From: JAXMCK01 sp046349395
GTDB lineage: Bacteria; Pseudomonadota; Alphaproteobacteria; Geminicoccales; Geminicoccaceae
Direction: 5' to 3'
DNA length: 64,000 bases
Assembly (NCBI GenBank): GCA_046349395.1
Contig: JAXMCK010000004.1
Location: 620,001-684,000, forward strand
Shown: positions 33,881 to 44,288 of the stretch, in pieces
Layout: the number at the start of each line of letters is the position of its first letter
How positions within the stretch are numbered: the stretch's first letter is position 1
Program-made: the position numbers and the translations under genes
Notes under the pieces: generated by a model
Databases searched by the model: none
The model's input: the letters and a program-made list of their open reading frames with translations, nothing else
What the model was told of the DNA's origin: nothing

Positions 33881-35095
33881 CTAGAGCAACGACTTCAGCG
33901 CGAAGCCGTCGTCGCCCGCCTGCTCGGGGCTGACGGCGACTCCGCTCGTCAGCAGGCGCCGGGCCACCATATGGTCGCCCGGCCGGTTCACGCTATCGAC
34001 GGAGACCATCTCGCCCGCACGGTAGTAGAAGATCGAGAAGCTCTTCGCGGCCGGATCGCCGCGCAGGACGGTCTGGTCGTGACCCGTGGCCAGACCCGCC
34101 ATCTGCAGCTTCAGATGGAACTGGTCGGACCAGAACCAGGGCAGCGCCGAGTAGGGTGACGCTTCGCCCAAGATCGTGGCCGCCACGGCCTTCCCCTGAT
34201 CGAGCGCGTTCTGCACCGATTCGAGCCGCACCGGTCCCTCGACGCTCGGGTGCGGAAAGCGGGCGCAGTCACCGATGGCAAAAATGTCAGGGTCGCTCGT
34301 CCGCAGGAGTTCGTCCACCAGGATCCCGTCCCGGCACTCGAGCCCGGCCTCCGCCGCCAGCTCGACATTGGGCAGCACGCCAATGCCGACGATGACGAGA
34401 TCGGCCGGCAGGAGGGTGCCGTCCCGGAGCCGGACGCCGGTCACCCTGCCCCCCTCGCCTTCCACGGCGGAGACGACCGTGCCGAGCCGGACGTCGACGC
34501 CGTGCTCGCGATGCAGTCCGAGAAAGAACTCGGAGACGAGCGGCGGCACGACGCGCGCCATCAGGCGGTCGAGCGCTTCCAGCACTGTGACGTGGCAGCC
34601 GAGTTCGTTGGCCACAGCCGCCGCCTCCAGGCCGATGAAGCCGCCGCCGACCACGACCACGCGCTTGCCGGCATGCAGCCGGGCCTTCAGCTCCAGCGCG
34701 TCCTCCAGAGTGCGGACATAGAGCACGCCGGACAGATCCGCACCCGGCACGGGAAGCGGTCGAACGCGGGCACCCGTCGCCAGCACCAGATGATCGTAGG
34801 CGATCCGGTCACCGCTCGCGGTCGTCACCTCTTTGCCTGCGCGATCGACGCGGTCGACCCGCGTCTCGAGGCGCAGGTCGATGTCGTTGGCGGTGAAGTA
34901 ATCTGACTTGCGGAAGAAGAGCGCCTCCTGCGCCACCTCGTCTTTGACGAAGCCTTTCGACAGCGGCGGCCGCTGATAGGGACGGTAGGGCTCGTCGGCC
35001 AGGAGGACGATCGGGCCCTGATGGCCGCCGCTGCGCAGCGATGCCGCTGTCTGGAAGCCGCCCTGGCCACCGCCGACGATGACAACGGTGGACAT
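33881..35095 (-). CDS. FAD-dependent ferredoxin/rubredoxin reductase-like oxidoreductase
   Basis: A 404-residue flavoprotein of the rhodocoxin/putidaredoxin reductase type. The start is the ATG ending at 35095, with a TTG just before it. FAD motif VVIVGGGQGGFQTAASLR, the family signature YRPYQRPPLSKGF, the NAD motif VVVVGGGFIGLEAAAVA and the second FAD site IFAIGDCARFPHP are all present. It passes electrons from NADH to a ferredoxin that serves oxygenases or P450s. No ferredoxin, P450 or ring-hydroxylating oxygenase is encoded near it, so its partner is elsewhere. Confidence 0.88.
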   Translation of the reverse strand: MSTVVIVGGGQGGFQTAASLRSGGHQGPIVLLADEPYRPYQRPPLSKGFVKDEVAQEALFFRKSDYFTANDIDLRLETRVDRVDRAGKEVTTASGDRIAYDHLVLATGARVRPLPVPGADLSGVLYVRTLEDALELKARLHAGKRVVVVGGGFIGLEAAAVANELGCHVTVLEALDRLMARVVPPLVSEFFLGLHREHGVDVRLGTVVSAVEGEGGRVTGVRLRDGTLLPADLVIVGIGVLPNVELAAEAGLECRDGILVDELLRTSDPDIFAIGDCARFPHPSVEGPVRLESVQNALDQGKAVAATILGEASPYSALPWFWSDQFHLKLQMAGLATGHDQTVLRGDPAAKSFSIFYYRAGEMVSVDSVNRPGDHMVARRLLTSGVAVSPEQAGDDGFALKSLL

Positions 35096-35176
35096 CAACG
35101 AAGCTCGATCATGGAAGGGGTCCGCGTGCTGTGTCGGCGCACGCTCGCCCGATCGACCCTGCGGCGCAACCCTACC

Positions 35177-36322
35177 TTAGGCCGCGCCGTCGACGAAGAC
35201 GTTCTCGTCCGCCCCGTGCGGCACGGGTGCGGGCCGCTCGCACAGCGTCTCGATCCGCACCCGATGGCCCTCGACCGAGGACCGCTCCAGGGCCTCCATC
35301 ACTTCGAGCACGTGGAGTGCCAAGTCGCCGTTGGCCCGATAGGGCCGCCCCGCCCGGATCGCCTGCGCCATGTCGAGCACGCCAATGATCCGGTAGTCGG
35401 CCACCATGTCGCCCCGCCGCGTGTCGCGATTCGGGATGCCGAAGGGGAAGGCCGCGATCGCCAGATCCTCCCAGTCGCCGTCGCGGACCGAGATCTTCGG
35501 TGTGCCGCCGAAGAAGTTGGGGTCGGGATTCAGAATGGAGCCCTCGGTGCCGTAGAACTCGATCGGCAGCCGCGTGTGCTTCCAGATGTCCCAGGACACG
35601 GTGAAGGCGACGTTGGCCCCGCTCGCGAAGACGAGAGCGCCGTTGACCGTGGTCGGTACCTCGACGGCGATCACCTCGCCGTTGCGCGGCTCGCTCGTCA
35701 CCGTACGCGTGTCCTGGCCGCGCGAGGCGTGCGCCACGACGCTGGCGACCGGGCCCAGCACGTTGACGAGTTGCGTGATCGGATAGCAGCCGATGTCCAA
35801 CACCGGCCCGCCGCCGCGCTTGAAGAAGAAGCTGGGGTTCGGGTGCCACATCTCCATGCCGGGCGTGGCGAAGCACACGGCCCCGCCGACCACCTTGCCG
35901 ATGCGCCCCTCGTCGACCGCCTCGCGTACAGCCTGATGGCTGGCGCCGAGGAACGTGTCGGGCGCCGAGCCGACCTGCAGGCCCTTGGCGCGGGTGGCGG
36001 CGATCACCTCGCGCGCCTCGGCGAACGAGGCGGCGAGCGGCTTCTCGGTATAGAAGTGCTTGCCGGCCTCGATCGTGCGCAGGCCGACCTCGGCATGCGC
36101 CAGCGGCACGGTCAGGTTGATGACGATCTCGATTTCCGGATCGGCCAGGAGATCCTCCACCGACATCGCCTGAATTCCGTAGGCTTCAGCCTTCGCCTTG
36201 GCGACCTCCGGCGCGATATCCGCACATGCCTTCACGCTGACGAGCGAGGAGCGCCCAGCACCCCGCAGATAGGCGTCGCTGATGTTACCGCAGCCGACGA
36301 TGCCGAGCTTGACCGGTGCCAT
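35177..36322 (-). CDS. Gfo/Idh/MocA family oxidoreductase
   Basis: A 381-residue NAD(P)-dependent dehydrogenase; the start is the ATG ending at 36322 (MAPVKLGIVGCGNISDAYL). The active-site Lys is in HFYTEKPLAASF, and GGPVLDIGCYPITQLVNVLG carries the catalytic Asp region. It lies 14 bases after the isomerase gene in the third sugar-importer operon (41314 to 35177), so it probably oxidises the imported sugar. It is only distantly similar to the three Gfo-type genes at 16.8-20.4 kb. Confidence 0.88.
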   Translation of the reverse strand: MAPVKLGIVGCGNISDAYLRGAGRSSLVSVKACADIAPEVAKAKAEAYGIQAMSVEDLLADPEIEIVINLTVPLAHAEVGLRTIEAGKHFYTEKPLAASFAEAREVIAATRAKGLQVGSAPDTFLGASHQAVREAVDEGRIGKVVGGAVCFATPGMEMWHPNPSFFFKRGGGPVLDIGCYPITQLVNVLGPVASVVAHASRGQDTRTVTSEPRNGEVIAVEVPTTVNGALVFASGANVAFTVSWDIWKHTRLPIEFYGTEGSILNPDPNFFGGTPKISVRDGDWEDLAIAAFPFGIPNRDTRRGDMVADYRIIGVLDMAQAIRAGRPYRANGDLALHVLEVMEALERSSVEGHRVRIETLCERPAPVPHGADENVFVDGAA

Positions 36323-36336
36323 GACGGTTTCCTGGA

Positions 36337-37104
36337 TCAGCGGATGGAGGCGAGCACGAACTCGCGGCTGTTGCGGGCGAAGGCGACCGGATCCTTCGGC
36401 TTGTCGTGCTCCAGCACCATGAGATCCGCACCATTCGCACGGGCCAGCGACCAGAGCTTCGGCCAATCGAGGACGCCGCGGCCGACATCGGCCCAGCCGT
36501 CCTCGTCCTGGTTCTGCCCCTCGGGTGCGATGTCCTTCACGTGCGCGCAGACGAGCCGGTCGCGATAGCGTTCGAGCCAAGCGGCCGGGTCGGCCTTGCC
36601 GCGCACCAGCCAGGCGATGTCGGCCTCCCAGCGCAGCGGCGAGCTGCCGGCACCCTCGAACAGATGCTGCAGCGGCGTGCTGCCGTCGGTAAAGGGCTCC
36701 AACTCCCAATGATGGTTGTGGTAGCCCAGCACGAGCCCCTGGCCCGCGAACTGGTCCGCCAGCCGGCCCAACTCGGCGCCGACGCCCCGCCAATACTCGG
36801 CCGGTCCCTGGCGCTCCTCGGGCGGCACGGCCGGCATGTAGAGCTGCGTCACGCCCACGGTCTTCGCCTGCTCGACGACCCAGTCGGGCCGCGAGCGGAG
36901 GTCGGCCATGCCCACGTGTGAGCTGGGTGCGGTAAGGCCGCGGCTGTCGAGCTTGGCGCGGGTGCCGGCCGCATCCACCAGCTGACCGCCGATCGTCTCC
37001 ACCTTCTTGAACCCGAGCCCGGCCAGGGCGTCGAGCTGGCGGTCGAGATCGCCGTACTCGCGCAGGGAGTAGAGCTGGATCGAGAGGATGTCCTCGGGCT
37101 TCAT
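36337..37104 (-). CDS. Sugar phosphate isomerase/epimerase (TIM barrel)
   Basis: A 255-residue xylose-isomerase-like TIM-barrel protein. I start at the ATG ending at 37104 (MKPEDILSIQLYSLREYGD), the usual N-terminus. A GTG at 37131 overlaps the ATPase stop as GTGA and is a possible longer start. Expected ligands are visible: Glu in FKKVETIGG, YHNHHWELEPF, the EADIAWL strand and His in VCAHVKDIAP, with Glu in MVLEHDKPKD. It sits between the importer ATPase and a Gfo-type dehydrogenase and presumably isomerises the imported sugar or its oxidation product. Confidence 0.85.
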   Translation of the reverse strand: MKPEDILSIQLYSLREYGDLDRQLDALAGLGFKKVETIGGQLVDAAGTRAKLDSRGLTAPSSHVGMADLRSRPDWVVEQAKTVGVTQLYMPAVPPEERQGPAEYWRGVGAELGRLADQFAGQGLVLGYHNHHWELEPFTDGSTPLQHLFEGAGSSPLRWEADIAWLVRGKADPAAWLERYRDRLVCAHVKDIAPEGQNQDEDGWADVGRGVLDWPKLWSLARANGADLMVLEHDKPKDPVAFARNSREFVLASIR

Positions 37105-37127
37105 CGATGCCGAATCCTTGTCTTGGC

Positions 37128-38210
37128 TCACAGCCTCTCGCCGTCGGATTGGTCGAACAGCGAGATGCGGGCCGGGTCCATGTCGAGCGAGCAGGCCGAC
37201 CCGACCGGGGGCAGCCGCTCGCCGGTGATGCGAACCGCCATGGTGGTCCCGTCGGACCTGCACCAGGCTAGATTGTCGGAGCCCATCGGCTCGACCAGCT
37301 CGATGCTGAAGCCGGGCCAGCCGGCGCCATCGGAGCGTGCTTGGAGATTCTCGGGCCGGACCCCCAGCGTCACGGGCATCCCGGCCTCGGGCCGCCGCTT
37401 GAACTGGTAGCCGGCGAGCGACAGACGATGGCCGCCGACCTCGATGTCGAGCGCGCCAGTGCCGTCCACCAGCCTTCCGTCGACGAAGTTCATCCGCGGA
37501 TTGCCGACGAAGCTCGCCACGAACTTGTTGGCCGGACGATGATAGGTCTCGATCGGGCTCGCCAGCTGCTGGATCTTCTGGTCCTTCATGACCGCGATCC
37601 GGTCGGCCAGCGTCAGCGCCTCGATCTGGTCGTGGGTGACATAGATCATCGTCGTCGAGCCCAGCGCCTGGTGGAGGCGCTTGATCTCGACCCGAAGCTC
37701 GTTGCGCAGCTGGGCGTCGAGGTTCGAGAGGGGCTCGTCGAACAGGAACACGGCGGCGTCCCGGACCAACGCCCGGCCGATAGCCACCCGCTGCCGCTGG
37801 CCGCCCGAGAGCTGGTCGGGCCGACGGTCGAGCAGGTGGCCGATCTGCAGCATCTCGGCGGCGCGCGCCACGCGCTTCTCGATCTCGGGCTGGGGTGTCT
37901 TCGCCATCCTGAGACCGAACGACATGTTCTGGCGCACGCTCATGCGCGGGTAGAGCGCGTAGGACTGGAACACCATGGCGATGCCGCGGTCCTTGGGCTC
38001 GTCCCAGGTGACGTTGCGATCACCGATCCAGATCTGGCCCGTAGCGACGTCGAGCAGGCCGGCGATCGCGTTCAGCAGGGTCGACTTCCCACAGCCCGAG
38101 GGACCGAGCAGGACGATGAACTCGCCCTCCTCGATGTCGAGGGCCAGATTGTCGAACACGCGGACGGGACCGAAGGCCACCGAGACGTCGCGGACGGAGA
38201 CTGCGGCCAT
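37128..38210 (-). CDS. Sugar ABC importer ATPase (MalK/UgpC), canonical
   Basis: A 360-residue ATPase starting at the ATG ending at 38210 (MAAVSVRDVSVAFGPV). Walker A GPSGCGKST, Q-loop FQSYALYPRM, signature LSGGQRQR, Walker B FLFDEPLSNLD and H-loop YVTHDQIEA are all canonical, followed by the C-terminal TOBE/regulatory domain. It is the only ATPase of this importer and so acts as a homodimer. It is a useful contrast to the four ATPases of the two other sugar importers in this window, three of which have lost catalytic or signature residues. Confidence 0.95.
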   Translation of the reverse strand: MAAVSVRDVSVAFGPVRVFDNLALDIEEGEFIVLLGPSGCGKSTLLNAIAGLLDVATGQIWIGDRNVTWDEPKDRGIAMVFQSYALYPRMSVRQNMSFGLRMAKTPQPEIEKRVARAAEMLQIGHLLDRRPDQLSGGQRQRVAIGRALVRDAAVFLFDEPLSNLDAQLRNELRVEIKRLHQALGSTTMIYVTHDQIEALTLADRIAVMKDQKIQQLASPIETYHRPANKFVASFVGNPRMNFVDGRLVDGTGALDIEVGGHRLSLAGYQFKRRPEAGMPVTLGVRPENLQARSDGAGWPGFSIELVEPMGSDNLAWCRSDGTTMAVRITGERLPPVGSACSLDMDPARISLFDQSDGERL

Positions 38211-38215
38211 GGCGA

Positions 38216-39097
38216 TCAGCCCTTCACGGCACCGGCGGCGATGCCGCGCACGAACCAGCGACCGGAGAACAGGTACACGGCGAGCGGCACCAGGGCGGTG
38301 AGGATGGTGGCCGCCATGTCGGTATTGTAGGCGCGCTCGCCCTGGGTCGAGTTGACGATGTTGTTGAGCTGGACGGTCATCGGCAGGTTCTCCCGGCCGG
38401 CGAAGGTCAGGCCGAAGAGGAAGTCGTTCCAGATGCCGGTGACCTGCAGAATCGCGGCGACGACCAGCATCGGTGTCGACATCGGCAGGATCACGCGGGT
38501 GAACACGGTCCAGAAGCCGCCGCCGTCGATCCGTGCCGCGTTGAACAGCTCGATCGGCAGCGAGGCGTAGTAGTTGCGGAACAGCAGCGTCATCAGCGGC
38601 AGGCCGAAGATGACGTGCACGATGACGACGCAGGCGAGCGAGCTGTAGATGCCGCTGGCCGAGAACAGCCGGACCAGCGGGTAGAGAAAGATCTGGTAGG
38701 GCAGGAAGGCACCGGCGAGCAGGATGCCGAACAGGATGTTCGCCCCACGCACCCGCCAGAAGGACAGCGTGTAGCCGGTGACGGCACCAGCGGCGATCGA
38801 CAGAATTACGGAGGGAACCAGGATCCTGACGGAGTTCCAAAAGCCCACCTTGATGCCGTTGCACTCGAGACCGGTGCAGGCGTTTGCCCAGGCGTCGATC
38901 CAGGGCTGCACGGTCAGTGTCGACGGCCAGGCCAGGATGTTGCCCAGCCGCACCTCGTCCATCGTCTTCAGCGAGGTGACGAGCATGATCCACAAGGGCA
39001 GCAGGAAGAAGAGTGCGGCGATGACGAGGAAGGCGTAGACGCCGATCCGCCCTACCGTCACGCCGCGCGGTCGCGGCCCCTGTGGCTCCACCGTCAT
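38216..39097 (-). CDS. Carbohydrate ABC transporter permease (MalG type)
   Basis: A 293-residue inner-membrane permease starting at the ATG ending at 39097, overlapping the previous gene's stop by one base. Helix 1 is IGVYAFLVIAALFFLLPLWI. The coupling loop is NAARIDGGGFWTVFTRVILP. The C-terminus GRWFVRGIAAGAVKG is typical of the family. A loop of about 30 residues after helix 1 contains two Cys (ACTGLEC), as in trehalose/glucose-type permeases of proteobacteria. It pairs with the 39097-40020 product. Confidence 0.92.
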   Translation of the reverse strand: MTVEPQGPRPRGVTVGRIGVYAFLVIAALFFLLPLWIMLVTSLKTMDEVRLGNILAWPSTLTVQPWIDAWANACTGLECNGIKVGFWNSVRILVPSVILSIAAGAVTGYTLSFWRVRGANILFGILLAGAFLPYQIFLYPLVRLFSASGIYSSLACVVIVHVIFGLPLMTLLFRNYYASLPIELFNAARIDGGGFWTVFTRVILPMSTPMLVVAAILQVTGIWNDFLFGLTFAGRENLPMTVQLNNIVNSTQGERAYNTDMAATILTALVPLAVYLFSGRWFVRGIAAGAVKG

Positions 39098-40020
39098 CAG
39101 ACGCGCCTCAACTGCGGGCGCATGTAGCGAACGTAGAGCCACGGGGCCAACAGGCAGACGACGGTGACCAGCATCACCGTCGCGGCGGCGGTCGCGAGGC
39201 CGATATTGTTCCGCTCGAACAGGTGATCCATCACGAACTTGGCGGGTACTTCGGACGCGATGCCGGGTCCGCCGCGCGTCATGGCGACCACGAGATCGTA
39301 GAGGCGTGCCACCTGCACCGAGAGGAGCACGACGACCGTGACGACCATCGGCCCCAGGAGCGGGATGACGACGGAGAGGTAGACGCGCCAGGTCGGGATG
39401 CCGTCGACACGGGCCGCGTTCCACAGGTCGGCGTCGATGCCCCGCAAGCCCGCCAGCAGGATCGCCATGACGAGGCCCGAGGCGTGCCATAGGCCGGCGA
39501 TCACCAGCGTGTAGATCACCATGTCCTGGTTCACGATCCAGTCGAAGGTGAAGCCCGTGAAGCCGACATCACGCACCAGCTTTTGAAGTCCCAGGGTCGG
39601 ATTGAGGAACCACTGCCAGGCCAACCCGGTGACGATGAAGCTCATCGAATAGGGGTAGAGGTAGATCGTGCGGAAGACGGCCTCGCCGCGGACCCGCTGG
39701 TCGATGAACACCGCCATCAGAAAGCCGATGATCAGGGCGCCGATCAGATAGAGCACCCCGAAGACTACGATGTTCTGGATCGACAGGATGAAGCGCTCGT
39801 TCTCGAACAGGCGCTGGTATTGGGCGAGTCCGACGAAGTCGAGCTTCGGCAACAGCTTCGAGCTGGTGAAGGACAGGCGTGCTGTCCACAGCATGCAGCC
39901 CAGATAGGCGACGATGATGATCGCCGCCGCCGGCAGCATGGCGATGTAGGCCGCGGGATAGCGGATCCGACGCGGTGGACGGGCAGCAACGGCCGCCGCC
40001 GGCAAGGTCACCGTAGCCAT
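39097..40020 (-). CDS. Carbohydrate ABC transporter permease (MalF type)
   Basis: A 307-residue inner-membrane permease. The first helix is AAYIAMLPAAAIIIVAYLGCML, and the coupling loop LWNAARVDGIPTWRVYLSVVIP has the conserved Asp-Gly. It follows the binding-protein gene by 55 bases containing a hairpin. It forms the channel of the LacI-controlled importer together with the MalG-type protein. Confidence 0.92.
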   Translation of the reverse strand: MATVTLPAAAVAARPPRRIRYPAAYIAMLPAAAIIIVAYLGCMLWTARLSFTSSKLLPKLDFVGLAQYQRLFENERFILSIQNIVVFGVLYLIGALIIGFLMAVFIDQRVRGEAVFRTIYLYPYSMSFIVTGLAWQWFLNPTLGLQKLVRDVGFTGFTFDWIVNQDMVIYTLVIAGLWHASGLVMAILLAGLRGIDADLWNAARVDGIPTWRVYLSVVIPLLGPMVVTVVVLLSVQVARLYDLVVAMTRGGPGIASEVPAKFVMDHLFERNNIGLATAAATVMLVTVVCLLAPWLYVRYMRPQLRRV

Positions 40021-40035
40021 GCCTGCACCTCCAGC

Positions 40036-40062
40036 CGCGGGGCCGGCGAACCGGCCACCGCG
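40036..40062 (-). promoter_or_regulatory. Intercistronic hairpin after the binding-protein gene
   Basis: Six perfect G-C/C-G pairs around a CGAA loop (40041-40046 with 40051-40056), extended by five more pairs (40036-40040 with 40058-40062) after a single bulged base. It begins 13 bases past the binding-protein stop. No T-tract follows. It probably favours high expression of the binding protein relative to the permeases. Confidence 0.6.
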
Positions 40063-40075
40063 TTACTCGGAACGA

Positions 40076-41314
40076 TCAGCCGGCTGTGCCGAGTGTGCTG
40101 GCAAACTTGGCGACGAAGTCGTCCGTTCCCATGTTCTGGTTGTTCCAGTACTGGGTGATGACGTCGTCCAGAGCACCCGAGAGATCGGGCGAGATCAGGA
40201 AGTCGGTCGTCGGCACCTGCCGCTTCGGGTCCTTCAGCGCAGCGGCACCGGTCTGGGCGCAGTAATCCATGCTCGACACGTCGACGTCGAGCCGCACCGG
40301 CACCGAGCCCTTCTTCGAGTTGAAGGCGATCTGCGTCTTCGGATCGAGCATCACCTCGGCCAGCGTCACCTGCGCCTTGTGCGCCGCCGCATCGGTCGTG
40401 GTCGGGAACACGAACACATCGCCACCCATCAGGTAGCCGCCCTCGCCCACGACCACGCAGCCATACTGGTCGTTGGCGGTGAGGCCCGCGGCGTTGAACT
40501 CGCCCTTCGCCCAGTCGCCCATGACCTGCATGCCGGCTTTGCCGGTGATCACCATGGCCGTCGCGTCGTTCCAGTTGCGGCCCGGGCTGCCCGGATCGAC
40601 GAGGCCGTGAAGCTGGCGGAACATCTCGGCGACGTGCTTGAACTTGTCGCTCTTCACCGCGTCCACACTCTTGTCGCGGTAGATCTGGTAGTAGAGGTCC
40701 GTGCCGCCCTCGCCGATCAGCAGCGAGTTGAAGAGCGTGCGCTCCTGCCAGGGCTGGCCGCCCTGGGCGAGGCCGATGAGACCCTTTTCCTGCAACTTCT
40801 GGCCGGCGGCGACCACATCGGCCCAAGTCTTGGGCTCGGCGATGCCGGCGTCCGCGAAGACCTTCTTGTTGTACCAGAGCCAGTTGATGCCGTGGATGTT
40901 AACCGGGACGGCGTAGAACTTGCCGTCACGGGTCGCTGCCTCGACGATCGCCTGGGGCAGGACACCCTTCCAGTTGTCCTTCGTCGCGACCTCGTCCAGG
41001 TCACCCAACAGCTCGTTGCTGACCAACTCGTCGAACTGCTTGCCGGTGTTGAACTGCATCGCAGTCGGCGGATTGCCGCCGACGATCCGGTTGATCCCGG
41101 CCGTCCTCGCGTTCTGGCCGCCCGCGATGGCGGTATCGACCCAGGTGCCGCCCGCGGCCGTGAACGCATCCGCGAACACCTTCACTGCAGCCGACTCACC
41201 GCCCGACGTCCACCAGTGCAGGACTTCCGCCTTCATCTCGTCGGCTCGGGCGAGACCGGGGACGGTCGCTAGGACCGTAGCGGCGAGCAGGATCGTGCGA
41301 AGCGTGCGCGGCAT
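40076..41314 (-). CDS. ABC transporter sugar-binding protein
   Basis: A 412-residue periplasmic protein starting at the ATG ending at 41314, with GGGAGG upstream. The Sec signal is RTILLAATVLATVPGLARA. The mature N-terminus EVLHWWTSGGESAAVKVF is typical of glucose/mannose/chito-oligosaccharide-type family-1 binding proteins, as is GINWLWYNKKVFADAGI. It is the first gene of the operon running to 35177 and lies 26 bases from a perfect palindrome that the divergent LacI regulator should bind. Glucose-like monosaccharides are plausible ligands; not proven. Confidence 0.92.
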   Translation of the reverse strand: MPRTLRTILLAATVLATVPGLARADEMKAEVLHWWTSGGESAAVKVFADAFTAAGGTWVDTAIAGGQNARTAGINRIVGGNPPTAMQFNTGKQFDELVSNELLGDLDEVATKDNWKGVLPQAIVEAATRDGKFYAVPVNIHGINWLWYNKKVFADAGIAEPKTWADVVAAGQKLQEKGLIGLAQGGQPWQERTLFNSLLIGEGGTDLYYQIYRDKSVDAVKSDKFKHVAEMFRQLHGLVDPGSPGRNWNDATAMVITGKAGMQVMGDWAKGEFNAAGLTANDQYGCVVVGEGGYLMGGDVFVFPTTTDAAAHKAQVTLAEVMLDPKTQIAFNSKKGSVPVRLDVDVSSMDYCAQTGAAALKDPKRQVPTTDFLISPDLSGALDDVITQYWNNQNMGTDDFVAKFASTLGTAG

Positions 41315-41340
41315 ATTGGCCTCCCTGTTGTATTGAGGAC

Positions 41341-41354
41341 GGTAAACGTTTACC
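41341..41354. promoter_or_regulatory. LacI-family operator (14-bp perfect palindrome)
   Basis: GGTAAACGTTTACC is a perfect palindrome with the central CG step typical of LacI/GalR operators. It lies in the 81-base gap between the divergent sugar-binding-protein gene and the lacI-type regulator gene, so it can control the importer operon and the regulator itself. Confidence 0.8.
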
Positions 41355-41395
41355 AAAACCTTGACAACAGATTTCGTGATGGCGGCCGAGGGGGA

Positions 41396-42448
41396 ATGAA
41401 CGCTGGGAGCGAGCGGCCGGCGCGACCGCGCCGACGAGGGCCGAGCATCGAGGCGGTGGCGGCGATGGCCGGCGTCTCCATCGCCACCGTCAGTCGCACG
41501 CTCACCAACCCCGACCGAGTGAGTGCCGCCACGCGCGAGCGGGTGCTGGAAACCGTCAGACAAGCCGGCTACACGCCGAGCTTCGCCGGCCGGAACCTCC
41601 GTGCCGCCCGTTCCATGATGGTATTGGCCGTGGTGCCGACCATCATCACACCGTTCTTCAGCCAGCTACTCCTGGGCGTCGACCGCGGCCTCTCGGCCCA
41701 CGGTTACGGCATGCTGGTCGGCAATCTCCACGACAGTCCGGGCAAGGAAGAGCGGCTCGCCGACTTCGTCTATTCGGGCCAGGCCGAAGGCGCGCTGCTC
41801 CTGGACGGTCGTATTCTCCGCGGCCGGCACGGCTCCCTCGCCGACATCGGCGCACCCCTGGTTGCCGTCAGCGTCCCCTCGGACCTGCCGAGCGTGCCGA
41901 CGGTTCTCGTCGACGAACGCGGGGGTGCGGCTCAGGCGGCCCGGCACCTGCTCGACCTCGGCCATCGACGCTTCGGCTATGTCAGCGGTCCGCCCGGCCA
42001 TATCGACGAGGAACGGTGGCTCGGCTTCTCGGAGACCCTGGCGGACGCCGGCATTGCCGCCGACTCTGTCGTCCGCTGGCAGGGCGACTTCCACGTAGCC
42101 TCGGGCCTCGCCGCCGGAACGCAGTTCCTCGGGCTGCGACATCCGCCGACGGCCATCTTCGCCGCCAGCGACATGATGGCGATCGGCTTCATCAGGGCAC
42201 TGCACGAGGACGGAAGGCGGGTGCCCGAGGACGTCTCGATCGTCGGCTTCGACGGGATCGAGTTCGCCGACTATTGCGAGCCGCCGCTGACGACGGTGCG
42301 TCAGCCCCGCGAGGAGATGGGCCGCACGGCTGCCGAGATCCTGGTCCGCATGATCCAGGGCGAAACGCTGACGCCGGCGGAAAGCCTCGTGACGCTCGAC
42401 GTCAAGCTGCGGCGAGGTGCGAGCACCGCACCGCCGAGCCGTCGGTGA
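41396..42448 (+). CDS. LacI-family transcriptional regulator
   Basis: A 350-residue repressor-type protein. I use the ATG at 41396; an upstream TTG at 41333 would place the operator inside the coding region. The N-terminal helix-turn-helix and hinge helix read SIEAVAAMAGVSIATVSRTL and NPDRVSAATRERVLETVR. The C-terminal periplasmic-binding-protein-like domain includes VVPTIITPFFSQLLLGVD and VSIVGFDGIEFADY. It is divergent from the sugar importer and presumably represses 41314-35177 until its sugar binds. It ends 6 bases before the convergent lepA. Confidence 0.92.
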   Translation: MNAGSERPARPRRRGPSIEAVAAMAGVSIATVSRTLTNPDRVSAATRERVLETVRQAGYTPSFAGRNLRAARSMMVLAVVPTIITPFFSQLLLGVDRGLSAHGYGMLVGNLHDSPGKEERLADFVYSGQAEGALLLDGRILRGRHGSLADIGAPLVAVSVPSDLPSVPTVLVDERGGAAQAARHLLDLGHRRFGYVSGPPGHIDEERWLGFSETLADAGIAADSVVRWQGDFHVASGLAAGTQFLGLRHPPTAIFAASDMMAIGFIRALHEDGRRVPEDVSIVGFDGIEFADYCEPPLTTVRQPREEMGRTAAEILVRMIQGETLTPAESLVTLDVKLRRGASTAPPSRR

Positions 42449-42454
42449 AGCCGA

Positions 42455-44251
<1,797 letters not shown>

Positions 44252-44288
44252 CGACGGCCCAACGCCCCTCTCGCCACCCCGGTCTCCA

